Assembly: GCA_032209605.1 (NCBI GenBank)
Contig: JASFXZ010000003.1
Location: forward strand, 4,962,807-5,026,806
Direction of reading: 5' to 3'
Origin: Mactromeris polynyma
Lineage: Eukaryota; Mollusca; Bivalvia; Venerida; Mactridae
Length of the DNA: 64,000 nucleotides
A program made the position numbers and the translations under genes. The notes under the pieces were generated by a model. It was not told the DNA's origin. It searched no databases and saw only the letters and a program-made list of their open reading frames with translations. Below, piece by piece: positions 44,142 through 56,491 of this stretch; the stretch's first letter is position 1; each line of letters starts with the position of its first letter.

Positions 44142-44169
44142 GGTACCTTTTTGCTCTAATGGGACGATA
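44142..44169 (-). repeat. Right terminal inverted repeat
   Basis: It starts GGTACCTTTTTGCTC and ends GGGACGATA; it is the exact complement of 39953-39980. Confidence 0.95.
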
Positions 44170-44448
44170 TGTTGTCTATTTTTGCTTAAAGGGTTTGGAG
44201 TTTAATATAGTGTATGTTAAAATATAGAAACATAATGTTTTCAGAACAGGAATGTAGTTTTACTCTAAGTCTCATGTTCAAAATACGTTTTATTTTAAGA
44301 TAAAACCTGATGAATTTTTATAGTCATGGACCTTATCCTAATTTGTTTGATCTTTTCAAAGTTAAAGAGTAGCAAACGTAGTTGATATGATTGTCGCCGA
44401 CGTTGGCACACACTTCATTATCAAGATTCAGAATATATATTAAAATGT

Positions 44449-45651
44449 CTAAGCCATTTCGGCCGCCAGAACAATCATACCTAATAAAACAAAGTTCCAT
44501 GTAATTGACAAACAAATCAACACCGAATCAAGTCTGTTATTTAAAGCATGCAGTTCATTTTCATCGGCGTTTGTTTCTAGAGGATCATTCGAAACATCTC
44601 TTTGCTCCTGTGAGATGTATTGTACATTTGGTATAGAATCTCCGCGTTTGTCACTTAAACAGCAAACCTTCAACATCATATGGTAAATTCGACCTTTGGA
44701 TTTCAGATATTGATCATTAATGTTAATCGTCACACAAGTCGAAATAATCGTTAGAGCACTTCCAAGCAACTGCAAGCTCAGATAAACCACAAATACTGAC
44801 ACGCCTCTAGATGTTCTAGGAAGTGACTGGTCAACAATAGACAAAAATACGGCCAATGTAAGAAATACAGTAACACTCAATGATAGACGTTCGCCACCTT
44901 TAACCGGAAGTATGAACACAAAAATATTTAAAGATGATATTAAAACCACTGGTAATACCATACTCAACACAGGAAATAAACTCTGACGTTGTATGGAAAA
45001 TTTGTACTGAACATTGGTGTACGTGCAGTTATCGAAAGAATAGGTGAATTCGAGCATATCATTCGTTAGAATATTCCATTCCCCGTTTTCTTTGTAATAT
45101 TGTATCGGTGATACATCGGCTACACTGGATAGCAATAGGTCTTCGGTGGGAAGTGTCCATGGTGTAAAAGAAACATATATGTCTTGCGTATCAAAAGGGT
45201 AGAATGTAATGTCTGCTTCAATACCAACTTCCAATTTTATAGGTATCCATGCCTTCACTGTCCCGTACTTATCTATTATAACATTTCCAAATTCATCAGA
45301 TTTCAGACGAATTCCATAAAACACATCGGTGCCGACCACTATGTCTGGTAACCATATCAACTTTGAATCGAGAGACACCTGGCGACCTTCTGTACTCCAA
45401 TCAAGTAACGAATGCAAATTATAATCCGTCCAATTCAGTTCAACCATTGATTCTACCTTCACTGTTTGTTTTTTGAAATCCAAATCTGCGATAGAAATCA
45501 GATGCATGGTCATTTTCAAGACGACTGGATCGTTTGGACTTAATGCAGGTCGAACGTTTCTGTCATAGGAATTCAACCGCGTAAGATTATAATTTCCAGA
45601 TGCATAAACGATACGACAAAGCAAAAACAGTATAGTCAGTCTTTTATCCAT
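44449..45651 (-). CDS. Receptor B: Cys-less nicotinic-like channel subunit
   Basis: 400 residues, intronless, same layout as receptor A: signal peptide MDKRLTILFLLCRIVYASG, extracellular domain, M1-M3, short loop, M4 ending VLLGMIVLAAEMA. The Cys-loop region is EVGIEADITFYPFDTQDIYV, again with Ile at both cysteine positions. Distinguishing residues are VFYGIR for GFYGIR, DEFGNV for DDFGNV, and FTPW for FKPW. M2 is unchanged (Glu -1', Leu 9'). The frame is intact over its full length. Its 3' spacer holds the 4.2-kb transposon about 280 bp beyond the stop, which may have altered its terminator context. It is preceded by the relic leader copy and the plus-strand TATA (46384). Confidence 0.93.
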   Translation of the reverse strand: MDKRLTILFLLCRIVYASGNYNLTRLNSYDRNVRPALSPNDPVVLKMTMHLISIADLDFKKQTVKVESMVELNWTDYNLHSLLDWSTEGRQVSLDSKLIWLPDIVVGTDVFYGIRLKSDEFGNVIIDKYGTVKAWIPIKLEVGIEADITFYPFDTQDIYVSFTPWTLPTEDLLLSSVADVSPIQYYKENGEWNILTNDMLEFTYSFDNCTYTNVQYKFSIQRQSLFPVLSMVLPVVLISSLNIFVFILPVKGGERLSLSVTVFLTLAVFLSIVDQSLPRTSRGVSVFVVYLSLQLLGSALTIISTCVTININDQYLKSKGRIYHMMLKVCCLSDKRGDSIPNVQYISQEQRDVSNDPLETNADENELHALNNRLDSVLICLSITWNFVLLGMIVLAAEMA

Positions 45652-47243
45652 GTTTCTGGTTATAAACTTACCATCAACAACATTTCACTATTTATCAAGC
45701 CGTATTAATAGTTCTAAAATGTTAGCAGTGTTGAGGGTATTGATTGAGAAGTTAATGCATTTACACTGAATGATTGATACGATACGACAATGCAAAACAA
45801 CTGTACAGTCAGTCTTTCACCCATGTGACTGGTTATATACCTACGATCAACACCAGTACAATATTCATGAAGCCGCGTAAATGTTAAGTGTTGAGGGTAT
45901 TGAGCAGTTAATGCCATTTTGCCGACAAATTGAATAATCGAGCCTGATTATTTACAGTGTGACTGTTGTTATGTACATAATGGTTTATAACTTTTAATGA
46001 TTAGTTACTGCCTACTTAGTCAATTTATGTATATATGTTGGAAAGCAATGACCATGTAGCATTAAGTGTGTAAGTGTATCATTTTAGGACATTTATGAAG
46101 ACATTTACTCAACACGATATAACGAAACATTGCATTATGCAGTATCACAGTTATACGTTTATGTATGTAAAACGTAATGTATGTGTAACATATTAATGTA
46201 CATCAGGTCATACAAGACAATACCTTAGAATGTTCACAATTTTAGTATTTGTTTTTACTACTGTATACAATGTACCCATATTGTATACTATTTTAAACAA
46301 GAGATTTATACGTTTATGTATAATGTATAATGTATAATATATAATAGCTAGTTCATGCCTTGTTATATCAATTTCTGATATGGTATAAAAGGCCGATGTG
46401 ATCGGATGATAACTGGATAATAAACAACAGTGTGTATCTTAATCTGAAAATTCCCGAAAGCTACTGAAATTGACCTTGCCCTACTTATACCGTCATTATG
46501 GCGTATCGATATTCCGAGGTAAAAGGAACATATGTAGAATTATGGTTGTTTCCTTTTTTCAATTGTTTGTATCAAATCTAGGAATATTATCGCTAAGGCT
46601 GCGTGCCGCTTCTCGATGGCGTGTCAGTATTCCAAGTAGCAGAGGTATGATTCAAATTGTTTCCTTTTATCGTGCTATTTGTATCAAACCAAGAAATATG
46701 ATGGCTAAGGATGCGTAACGCTACTCGATATTTATCGAATACAAGTAGTTAAGTTTCGAACGTTTCAAAACATCGATAAAATATTTGAGGGGAAAAAAGT
46801 TAAGTGCTGCATAATATAGTTTCGTCCGAAATAAGTACTGGAGACCTAATTTTCAATCTCCGCTCTCTCGTTGCCAGATTTGGGGACGAAATTGATTCTA
46901 AGTGTGTTAAGATGAAAATGCTTGCTGTGCACGGAATTGCCAACAGTGGATGACAGATTCGTAGGTCGTGTAAGACGTCCTTAAATTCCATTCCACTTCT
47001 TATAAACTATTTGCTTGTATTTTTACAGCACTGACGAAATAACGTAATGGAAAAAAAACTTACTTCGATTTTCTTTTGTGTTCAGTGGCTTTTTTAAAAA
47101 TATTCTACAGTAAAGTAATGCTAAAAATATCACTTCCATTCCTCATATTTCCTATTATGCCAAATTGTTTCAATGTTCGTTTCGTTGACAAAATATCAAA
47201 AGACCGCGAAACCGGATATAACCCGAAAACCGTAACGGACGCT
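45652..47243. other. Head-to-head spacer, copy 2
   Basis: It contains the relic receptor leader (about 45780-45900, minus), the plus-strand TATA box at 46384-46391 and the ~115-bp duplication, as in 31.8-33.3 kb. No intact gene is present. Confidence 0.65.
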
Positions 47244-48119
47244 GTATTAATCAGCTTCAGACAGACAAAGGATTACTTTTAGATCGGAGACAAATTTATT
47301 TACAGAGAACAAATCACTTTCAGCGAAGTATAATCAGATTGTCGGTGAAAGAACTACACTGCTGCAAGTGGAGGCTGCTTTGAAACGCAAAGTTAGAGGA
47401 CAACAACAAGAAATAAAATGCATAAAAAGAACTATTGTACCACCAGAATATTGCTATCAGAAGTAACGAAGAGAATGAAAGTTCGTATTTTTTGGCGTCA
47501 TGTATAATGAAATGATAACACATCTTGAACGGGAGAAAAAGTGAAATAGAAGCTCGTGTGGTTAAATTGGAAACAACAGTTCGAGGATCTTGTCAATTAC
47601 ACGAGATTATATGACAAATATCCTAAACTGCCCGACGTCGGCATAAATCGTGACTTTAGTGGCCGACAAAGGTCTATAAATAGCTTTCTGGATAGCGATT
47701 GGAACAGAGGTTGGTTCATCACAAAAGAAGTGCCCGAAGAAGTGTCAGACGGAAAGAATATGAACGAAGAGATGGAAGTGGCCTACGGGATGAAAGGGAA
47801 AAAAGAAACAGTTCAGGTCGATTCTTTGATTACCAACCATTTTCAGACAAAGAAATGCGTTACGATAATTACAGAGACAAATCTCGAACTCATACCATCA
47901 TGACAACAAGAAGTCCTGATTATTATAAAAGCAACGCACCACCTTTCAACTGCTCACCTTCAAGACAAACCAATTTGCGTTCCATTCCTATCCAGAGTTC
48001 TTGGGTTTCTTACCTTCACTTGTATTGGTCCCCGTGGATCTTAATAACCAAGGCCAACGACCCAATCTCCTACATTTCACCATAGTAAACGGATTACTCC
48101 CCTTACTATCCGGTGGTAA
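47244..48119 (+). pseudogene. Coiled-coil fragment psiCC1, copy 2
   Basis: It is nearly identical to 33331-34207 and shares its stops and frame breaks. It has an extra small deletion near 47710 (aacagaggttgg) that changes the frame relative to copy 1. Confidence 0.85.
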
Positions 48120-48524
48120 CATGCTTCAAAAGCCGTAGAGTTTACTGCATCGTTAAAGTCTTATCAACAGACCTAGCTACCAAGTTTGATTGTAGATGGT
48201 TGTTAACTTAATTAATATATGATAATATCAAATGTTATCAGTGGTCTGACAGTTTGTACAGAGAGTCGTCTTATTAAAAATGAAAAGATAATTTAACTAA
48301 ATGATGTTTTATTAGTCTTTTTATTTACTTTATAAACATCTTTAATCATGCATGTTGTTTTGTTTCGTTATTTACACCATAATTAAAAAAGGTTGACATC
48401 ACTTAAAAAAGAGGTTGGAAATTGTACAGCGGCGCTCATATTAAGAATCAAACGTACACTCTTTGGAATGGGAATTGAGTTCTCTACTGCTAGGCTAACG
48501 AGCCTTCCAGTGTATTATTCTACT

Positions 48525-48613
48525 TAGTCCAGCCACGGACGTTACGTCTCTATACTGTCTGTTACGAACGACGCGTGTAAAAGTCGGAGTACAGAGACAC
48601 GTATGCGGGGCTA
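48525..48613. mobile_element. 89-bp MITE-like insertion with 9-bp target duplication
   Basis: It is absent from the matching spacer at 34.64 kb. It is flanked by tattctact at 48516-48524 and 48614-48622. The insert starts TAGTCCAGCC and ends GGGGCTA, with imperfect inverted ends (TAG..CC.GC, then ACGT.TCTCT.TACT). The 9-bp duplication recalls MULE-type elements. Confidence 0.8.
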
Positions 48614-48967
48614 TATTCTACTGATTCATTTATACATTAGGCTAATCTTTACGTTCTTGACAATTATGATACATGAGGTACGCTACATTAGCGTTTCGGA
48701 ATATACATATACAATAGAAACAGAAAAGTCGCGAAAAGGCCGGGATATTTCGAATTGTTAACATAGTTAACATAAACACCCACATTAGTGTCGAATCCAA
48801 CATCAGTCATACAACAAATCATAAACTTGATATTTCTTCAATTATTATGTATGATAAAGCATCGTTATACCGATATAAGTGAATTATGTATGTTATAATT
48901 CTAAATAGAGTTAAACTCTTTCTCTTGTATGTCTTTCCGAAAGGTTTTTAACATTACCAAGTATATT

Positions 48968-49761
48968 CTATAATATGTACGTGTGATGTTTACAACAAAT
49001 CTTCAACACCACGCGGTAAATGCGACCTTTGGAGCTCATAAATTGATTATTAATGTTAATCGTAACACAGGTCGAAATAATCGTCACAGCACTTCCAAGC
49101 AACTGCAAACCGATGTAAACCACAAATACTGACATGCCTCTAGATGTTCTAGGAAGTGACTGGTCAACAATAGACACATATACGGCCAAGGTAAGAAATA
49201 CAGTAACACTCAATGAAAGACGTTCGCCACCTTTAACCGGCAGTATGAAAACAAAAATGTTTAAAGAAAATGTTAAAACCACCGTTAATACCGTACTCAA
49301 CACAGGAAATAAACTCTGACGTTGTATGGAAAATTTGTTCTGAACATTTGTTCACGTGCAGTTATCGAAAGTGTAGGTGAATTCAATTATATCACTCGTT
49401 AGAATATTCCATTCACCGTTGTCTTTGTAATATCTTATGGGTGGTACATCGGCTACACTGGATAACAATACGTCTTCGGTTGGAAGTGTCTAGGTGTAAA
49501 AGAAACATATATTTCTTGTGTATCAAAAGGATATAATGTAATTTCTGCGTCAATACCAACTTCGAGTTTTATAGGTGCACATGCCTTCACTGTCCCGTAC
49601 TTATCTATTATAACATTTCCAAAATCATCAGAATTCAGACCAATGCCATAAAACCCATCGGTGCCGACCACTATGTCTGGTAACCATACCAACTTTGAAT
49701 CCAGAAACACCTGGCGACCTTCTGTACTCCAATCAAGTGACGAATGCAAACTATAATCCGT
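48968..49761 (-). pseudogene. Receptor fragment psiRec, copy 2
   Basis: It has the same span, missing ends and tgtctaggtg frameshift as copy 1, plus an extra change near 49350 (ttgttcacg). It is fused to psiCC2 at 49759-49761. Confidence 0.9.
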
Positions 49762-50310
49762 GTAGTTGAATTGGAAAAACAGTCCGAGGATCCTGTCAAT
49801 TACACGAGAAAATATGACAAACACCCTGAACAACCCGATGTCGGAATAACTCGTGACTTTAGTGACCGACAAAGGTCTAGACATACGTTTTTTTATAGCG
49901 ATTGGAACAGAAGATCGGCTCATAACAACGAAAAAGCCCGAAGAAGTGACATTGTCAGACGTAAAGAATATTAACAAAGAGATGGAAGTGGTCGACGGGA
50001 AGAATGGGAAAGAAGAAACAGTACAGATAGGTTCTTTGATTACTAACCATCTTCAGACAAGGCAATGCCTTACGATGATTATAGAGACAAATCTCGAACT
50101 TATTCTATCATGACTGCAAGAAGTCCTGATTATTATAAAAGCAACGCACCACCTTTCAACAACTCACCTTCAAGACAAACCAGTTTGCGTTCCATGCGGG
50201 TTTCTTTACCACCACTTGGTTCCCGTGGCTCTCGATCTCCAAGGCCGACAACCCAATCTCCTACATTTCAAGATAGAAAACGGATTACTCCCCTTACTAC
50301 CAGGCGGTAA
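49759..50310 (+). pseudogene. Coiled-coil fragment psiCC2, copy 2
   Basis: It carries the shared TAA after RRKEY but keeps the DIVRRKEY stretch deleted in copy 1. The last 81 codons are open. It is followed by the CC5-type 3' region. Confidence 0.88.
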
Positions 50311-50514
50311 CATACTTCAAATGTCGTATTGTTTACTGCATCGTTAAATTCATATGAGCAGACCTTTAATGTAATCTTGCTACATGACCTACATTTTAAC
50401 AACCACCAGGTCCGTTTGATTGTAGATGGTTGTAAACTTAAATAATGCATGCTATTTTAAACAATGCCAAAAATAAAAGTTTATGTAATCGTGTGTGTTG
50501 TTTTTTAATTGTTT

Positions 50515-50723
50515 GAGTGCCGCTGTATTTCCAGAAAATGTCACATGAGACGTCACCATGTATTGACAGTAAACAATATTTGCCCCATATGGAAATATAA
50601 AAACGAAGTGACCATATGGAGTATATATTGTTTATAGTATATTGCAAATAGTGACATCACATGTTGCGTTTTCTAGAAATGACGTCACTTACTGAAGATG
50701 TTGTAAATCCCATAGCAGCGCTC
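50515..50723. mobile_element. CRE-bearing MITE, array copy 2
   Basis: Identical context to 36524-36732; carried by duplication. Confidence 0.75.
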
Positions 50724-52482
50724 ATTTACACATAATTAATAGAGCTTGACATCAATACGAACGACTCGACAATTCCTGTCCCTCAATAATATGATGTTGT
50801 GAAAAGGCCGGGATAGTTAGTTTTGTCCGTGTTCGAATACCGCGTCTGATTCATTGATGGTAAAAACGCATTAGTATCGATTTCAACATCAGTCATACAG
50901 CAAAATATGAGCTTGACATTCCTTCATTTATTATGTATGAAAAAGCATCGTTGAACCAATTAGTGAATTAGTGACGAGATTCGTCTGGTTTTATTATATA
51001 ATATACTAATAACCGATACTTAAATGTCAATAGTCCATTGTGTTTCCAGACATATTATATATCATTTAGCTAAGTTGTGTAATCTATAATCGAATATTGG
51101 TAAAAAATATATCACTGAGCTAATTGATGTTTTTAATATAAATGTAATATAAGACACGTGTCAGACAGTACTACTTAATGACCGTATCCAGTCTAAACAT
51201 GTATACGTATGGATTACATTACAATTTGTCACGTAACTTCGAGTGCCAATATATTAACACAAGATAGTGTAAAGTTTCGAAGTATTTATTAAACTTATTT
51301 TAGAACAACTTAATATAAAACACCAACAACCCAAGTTCATTAATTCAGACGATACCGGCGTGATGGTATATGCGCGGTACGTAGACCTCAACTCTCTCCA
51401 AAACCTTTCTCACTTAATCAGACTGTCCTTCTCTATTTATAACCATGATGTTATTCGGCTCCTAAGTCGTGGTAATTTTGGCCATGGGCATCGTCTGGTT
51501 TTATTGTATAATATACTAATAAACCGATACTTAAATGTCAATAGGCCATTGTGTTTCCAGACATATATGTATACGTATGGATTACATTACAATTTCCTTC
51601 CCTTCTTTATGGAACAACAAAAAAAATAATTATACTACAATTTTGAGTACTCATATGCAAACAATCCATATATGTATAATGCAAACCGTCAATATCTGAC
51701 TCTATAAATCTATTCGACGTGGCAGGTCTAACTACCCAAAAAATCCTCCTTATTCAAATACGTATTTAGTATTTACACAATACAAGATAAAAGTCATCTA
51801 ATACATAATAATCATAATCATGGAACAAAAGTATAATGCATATGCATTTAGTATTTACACAATACAAGATAATAGCCATATGATGTATAATAATCATGAT
51901 CACTAATAAGTCAAGTTAATTATCTGATACATATTAAAATAATTCATTATATATTTACACAAGTTCACACATAAAAATAAGGCAGGCGATACGATAATAT
52001 CCAAATTTTACTACTACATGTAGTATATATCCTGACGTTTGGTAAATTGATAATACTTCCATGTTATTCACATGGACCTGTTTACGCAGGCGATATGATA
52101 ATATCCAAATTTTACTACTAGTATATATTCTGACGTTTGGTAAATGGATAATTCTTCCATGTTATTCACATGGACCTGCATAGGCAGGCGATACGATAAT
52201 ATCCAAATTTTACTACTAGTGTATATCCTGACGTTTGGAAAATTGATAATTCTTAGGATACTGATTTGAACTCCTGTAATTTGGTAATGTTCAACCATTT
52301 CTGGACGTTACACCCAGCCATCCGTGGTGCTTGAGGCCCCACTGGAATGATGCCGAGTGCATGATGCGTTGTTTACGGTGACGTATGGTTTCCAAACTGT
52401 AAAGAAGGATAAAGTTGCCTGAAGAATTTTTCTTTATCCGTGATGGCCGATGAAGAAAGTGGTTCAACTGGGTTGTTTCTTA

Positions 52483-53060
52483 CTAGTGGTATGTCGTTCT
52501 GTTCACTGATGTTGCATGTTGTCCGTTTTTTGTGTTCTGGAATACCCCTATGTCGACGGTGTCTGCAAGCTGGTAGTGAACAGTTTGATCCCTGGTAGTC
52601 TTGAAACGCTTGTTATTATTGGCAGATCGATTGCATAAATGTTTGAAGTATTTACAATACAAGAATATCCCCAAAATAACGGACAAAGCTGCAATAATTG
52701 CAATAACGATATAGTACCAATTTGGCCAAGACGTAGTTTCAAGAGTGACGTTCTCTAATGATTTGATGTTCTGTATCAGATCATTCATAGGTTTTTGCTT
52801 TACTTCCTTTAATTTCGGGGAATTTGATTTTTTGAGATGTTTTTTATAGCCGAATGAAAAGGTGCCCAAATTTTCATCTTTGCGATGTTCGGAAATGTTG
52901 CCAATTCATTATTAGTTGGGATGTTTTTAGTGGATGTTTGATCAAACGAGGCATTTAAGCAAGATATTCGTTAAATCTGCGACAATTCATGTTTAAGTAA
53001 ACGAAATCATGTCTCAACTCCAACCCACTTTCGTTTAACCTGCAGAACCAGAAACTCATC
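52483..53060 (-). pseudogene. Membrane-anchored envelope-like part, copy 2, broken
   Basis: It keeps the hydrophobic anchor and tail (frame 52483-52869) but is frameshifted at the same homopolymer as copy 1. It has extra changes upstream (aaacgaggcatttaagc). Confidence 0.6.
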
Positions 53061-53089
53061 TCTGGGATTTCTATAAGATATTACAGTGT

Positions 53090-53476
53090 GATACCATTCT
53101 TTATGACAATCAGATCGCAGTACTTATCAATATACCATTGCTTGATTTGGACGGAAAACTCAACGTTTACCGCATTCATAATCTAGCCATTCCCTATTAC
53201 AAAGCACAATCAGATCATACGTCGATAAATGAGTCACCCGCTGAAATGACAGCTAGGTACGATATTAGTACACCTGCTATTTTGATAAACACCGAACATA
53301 CTCGTTATGCAATTTTATCAGATGCGGAATTAGTTCAATGTAGTGATAGTCTTACGCAATTTGCATTGTTCAGTCACCGATGTATCAGATATCCTTGTCG
53401 GAAAGATGCTCAATCGCACTTTTCACTAGGAATGAATGGACAATTTCAGAATTCTTCCATACTATAGTTAACATAT
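53090..53476 (+). pseudogene. Envelope-like ectodomain remnant, copy 2, truncated
   Basis: The first ~110 codons are open (53138-53467) without the internal stop of copy 1. The part with the GHWVITTN block is deleted. Confidence 0.45.
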
Positions 53477-53709
53477 GTTAAAATATAGAAACATAATGTT
53501 TTCAGAACAGGAATGAAGTTTTACTCTAAGTCTCATGTTCAAAAGACGTTTTATTTTAAGATAAAACCTGATGAATTTTTATAGTCATGGACCTTATCCT
53601 AATTTGTTTGATCTTTTCAAAGCTAAAGAGTAGCAAACGTAGTTGATATGATTGTCGCCGACGTTGGCACACACTTCATTATCAAGATTCAGAATATATA
53701 TTAAAATGT

Positions 53710-54912
53710 CTAAGCCATTTCGGCCGCCAGAACAATCATACCTAATAAAACAAAGTTCCATGTAATTGACAAACAAATCAACACCGAATCAAGTCTGTTA
53801 TTTAAAGCATGCAGTTCATTTTCATCGGCGTTTGTTTCTAGAGGATCATTCGAAACATTTCTTTGCTCCTGTGAGATGTATTGTACATTTGGTATAGAAT
53901 CTCCGCGTTTGTCACTTAAACAGCAAACCTTCAACATCATATGGTAAATTCGACCTTTGGATTTCAGATATTGATCATTAATGTTAATCGTCACACAAGT
54001 CGAAATAATCGTCAGAGCACTTCCAAGCAACTGCAAGCTCAGATAAACCACAAATACTGACACGCCTCTAGATGTTCTAGGAAGTGACTGGTCAACAATA
54101 GACAAAAATACGGCCAATGTAAGAAATACAGTAACACTCAATGAAAGACGTTCGCCACCTTTAACCGGAAGTATGAACACAAAAATATTTAAAGATGATA
54201 TTAAAACCACTGGTAATACCATACTCAACACAGGAAATAAACTCTGACGTTGTATGGAAAATTTGTACTGAACATTGGTGTACGTGCAGTTATCGAAAGA
54301 ATAGGTGAATTCAAGCATATCATTCGTTAGAATATTCCATTCCCCGTTTTCTTTGTAATATTGTATCGGTGATACATCGGCTACACTGGATAGCAATAGG
54401 TCTTCGGTGGGAAGTGTCCATGGTGTAAAAGAAATATATATGTCTTGTGTATCAAAAGGGTAGAATGTAATGTCTGCTTCAATACCAACTTCCAATTTTA
54501 TAGGTATCCATGCCTTCACTGTCCCGTACTTATCTATTATAACATTTCCAAAATCATCAGATTTCAGACGAATTCCATAAAACCTATCGGTGCCGACCAA
54601 TATGTCTGGTAACCATATCAACTTTGAATCCAGAGACACCTGGCGACCTTCTGTACTCCAATCAAGTAACGAATGCAAATTATAATCCGTCCAAATCAGT
54701 TCAACCATTGATTCTACCTTCACTGTTTGTTTTTTGAAATCCAAATCTGCGATAGAAATCAGATGCATGGTCATTTTCAAGACGACTGGATCGTTTGGAC
54801 TTAATGCAGGTAGAACGTTTCTGTCATAGGAATTCAACCGCGTAAGATTATAATTTCCAGATGCATAAACGATACGACAAAGCAAAAACAGTATAGTCAG
54901 TCTTTTATCCAT
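53710..54912 (-). CDS. Receptor C: Cys-less nicotinic-like channel subunit
   Basis: 400 residues, intronless, intact. It differs from receptor B at few positions: NVLPALS for NVRPALS near the N-terminus, ELIWTDY for ELNWTDY (removing one N-glycosylation site), RFYGIR, YISFTPW and EQRNVSND. Both Cys-loop cysteine positions are Ile. M2 and M4 are as in the other copies. The 3' spacer is shortened by the ~355-bp deletion that also trimmed the insert. With receptors B and D it forms a very young cluster, so gene conversion is possible. Confidence 0.93.
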   Translation of the reverse strand: MDKRLTILFLLCRIVYASGNYNLTRLNSYDRNVLPALSPNDPVVLKMTMHLISIADLDFKKQTVKVESMVELIWTDYNLHSLLDWSTEGRQVSLDSKLIWLPDILVGTDRFYGIRLKSDDFGNVIIDKYGTVKAWIPIKLEVGIEADITFYPFDTQDIYISFTPWTLPTEDLLLSSVADVSPIQYYKENGEWNILTNDMLEFTYSFDNCTYTNVQYKFSIQRQSLFPVLSMVLPVVLISSLNIFVFILPVKGGERLSLSVTVFLTLAVFLSIVDQSLPRTSRGVSVFVVYLSLQLLGSALTIISTCVTININDQYLKSKGRIYHMMLKVCCLSDKRGDSIPNVQYISQEQRNVSNDPLETNADENELHALNNRLDSVLICLSITWNFVLLGMIVLAAEMA

Positions 54913-56491
54913 GTTTCTGGTTATAAACTTACCATCAACAACATTTCACTATTTATCAAGCCGTATTAATAGTTCTAAAATGTTAGCAGTGTTGAGGGTA
55001 TTGATTGAGAAGTTAATGCAATTACGCCAATGATTGATACGATACGACAATGCAAAACAACTGTACAGTCAGTCTTTCATCCATGTGACTGGTTATAGAC
55101 CTACGATCAACACCAGTACAATATTCATGAAGCCGCATAAATGTTAAGTGTTGAGTGTATTGAGCAGTTAATGCCATTATGCCGACAAATTGAATAATCG
55201 AGCCTGATTATTTACAGTGTGACTGTTGTTATGTACATAATGGTTTATAACTTTTAATGATTAGTTACTGCCTACTTAGTCAATTTATGTATATATGTTG
55301 GAAAGCAATGACTATGTAACACTAAGTGTGTAAGTGTATCATTTTAGGACATTTATGAAGACATTTACTCAACACGATATAACAAAACATAGCATTATGC
55401 AGTATCACAGTTATACGTTTATGTATGTAAAACGTAATGTATGTGTAACATATTAATGTACATCAGGTCATACAAGACAATACCTTAGAGTGTTCAAAAT
55501 GTTAGTATTTGTTTTTACCACTGTATACAATGTACCCATATTGTATACTATTTTAAACAGGAGATGTATACGTTTATGTATAATATATAATAGCTAGTTC
55601 ATGCCTTGTTATATCAATTTCTGATATGGTATAAAAGGCCGATGTGATCGGATGATAACTGGATAATAAACCACAGTGTGTATCTTAATCTGAAAATTCC
55701 CGAAAGCAACTGAAATTGACCTTGCCATACTTATACCGTCATTATGGCGTATCAATATTCCGAGGTAAAAGGAACAGATGTAGAATTATGGTTGTTTCCT
55801 TTTTTTCAATTGTTTGTATCAAATCTAGAAATATTATCGCTAAGGCTGCGTGCCGCTTCTCGATGGCGTGTCAGTTTTTCAAGTAGCAGAGGTATGATTC
55901 AAATAGTTTCCTTTTATCGTGCTATTTGTATCAAACCAAGAAATATGATGGCTAAGGATGCGTAAAGCTACTCTATATTTATCGAATACAAGTAGTTAAG
56001 TTTCGAACGTTTCAAAACATCGATAAAATATTGGAGGGGAAAACAGTTAAGTGCTGCTTAATATAGTTTCGTCCGAAATAAGTACTGGAGACCTAATTAT
56101 CAATTTCCGCTCTCTCGTTGCCAGATTTGGGGACGAAATTGATTCTAAGTGTGTTAAGATTAAAATGCTTGCTGTGCACGGAATTGCCAACAGTGGATGT
56201 CAGATTCGTAGGTCGTGTAAGACGTCCTTAAAGTTCCATTCCACTTCTTATAAACTATTTGCTTGTATTTTCACAGCACTGACGAAATAACGTAATGGAA
56301 AAAAAACTTACTTCGATTTTCTTTTGTGTTCAGTGGCTTTTTTAAAAATATTCTACAGTAAAGTAATGCTAACAATATCATTTCCATTCCACATTTTTCC
56401 TATTATGCCAAATTGTTTCAATGTTCGTTTCGTTGACAAAATATCAAAAGACCGCGAAACCGGATATAACCCGAAAACCGTTACAGACGCT
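54913..56491. other. Head-to-head spacer, copy 3
   Basis: Relic leader at about 55040-55150 (minus), plus-strand TATA at 55630-55637, and the ~115-bp duplication. The 79-codon frame at 56051-56290 is open here. No supported gene. Confidence 0.65.

Larger units (their letters stand above)
39953..44169 (-). mobile_element. 4.2-kb DNA transposon with 28-bp TIRs and an OTU-transposase gene
   Basis: Perfect 28-bp inverted repeats at 39953-39980 and 44142-44169 begin TATCGTCCCATTAGAGC and end in GGTACC; similarity continues imperfectly for about 14 bp. The empty site is visible in the paralogous spacers (61.34 and 30.29 kb: tgtataagatgttgtct). The duplicated target is an AT-only tract of TA or ATAT; the palindromic ends make the exact cut ambiguous. 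Subterminal regions hold at least eight copies of GCAAAAAGGTACC, several in hairpins. One gene is present, on the minus strand. Only this spacer is occupied and the TIRs are identical, so insertion followed the array duplications and is recent. Confidence 0.92.
50980..53476. mobile_element. Array insert, copy 2, right end deleted
   Basis: It matches 36989-39764 but lacks about 160 bp near 51970. It also ends abruptly at gttaacata/tgttaaaat, where copy 3 has a further ~355 bp, so the right end of the insert and part of the spacer are gone. Confidence 0.65.

Noticed and set aside
45655..45685. Donor-like GTAAGT just upstream of the receptor start on the minus strand
   Set aside because: Present in B and C only, changed in A and D, and no acceptor exists before the start codon; a leader intron is not supported.
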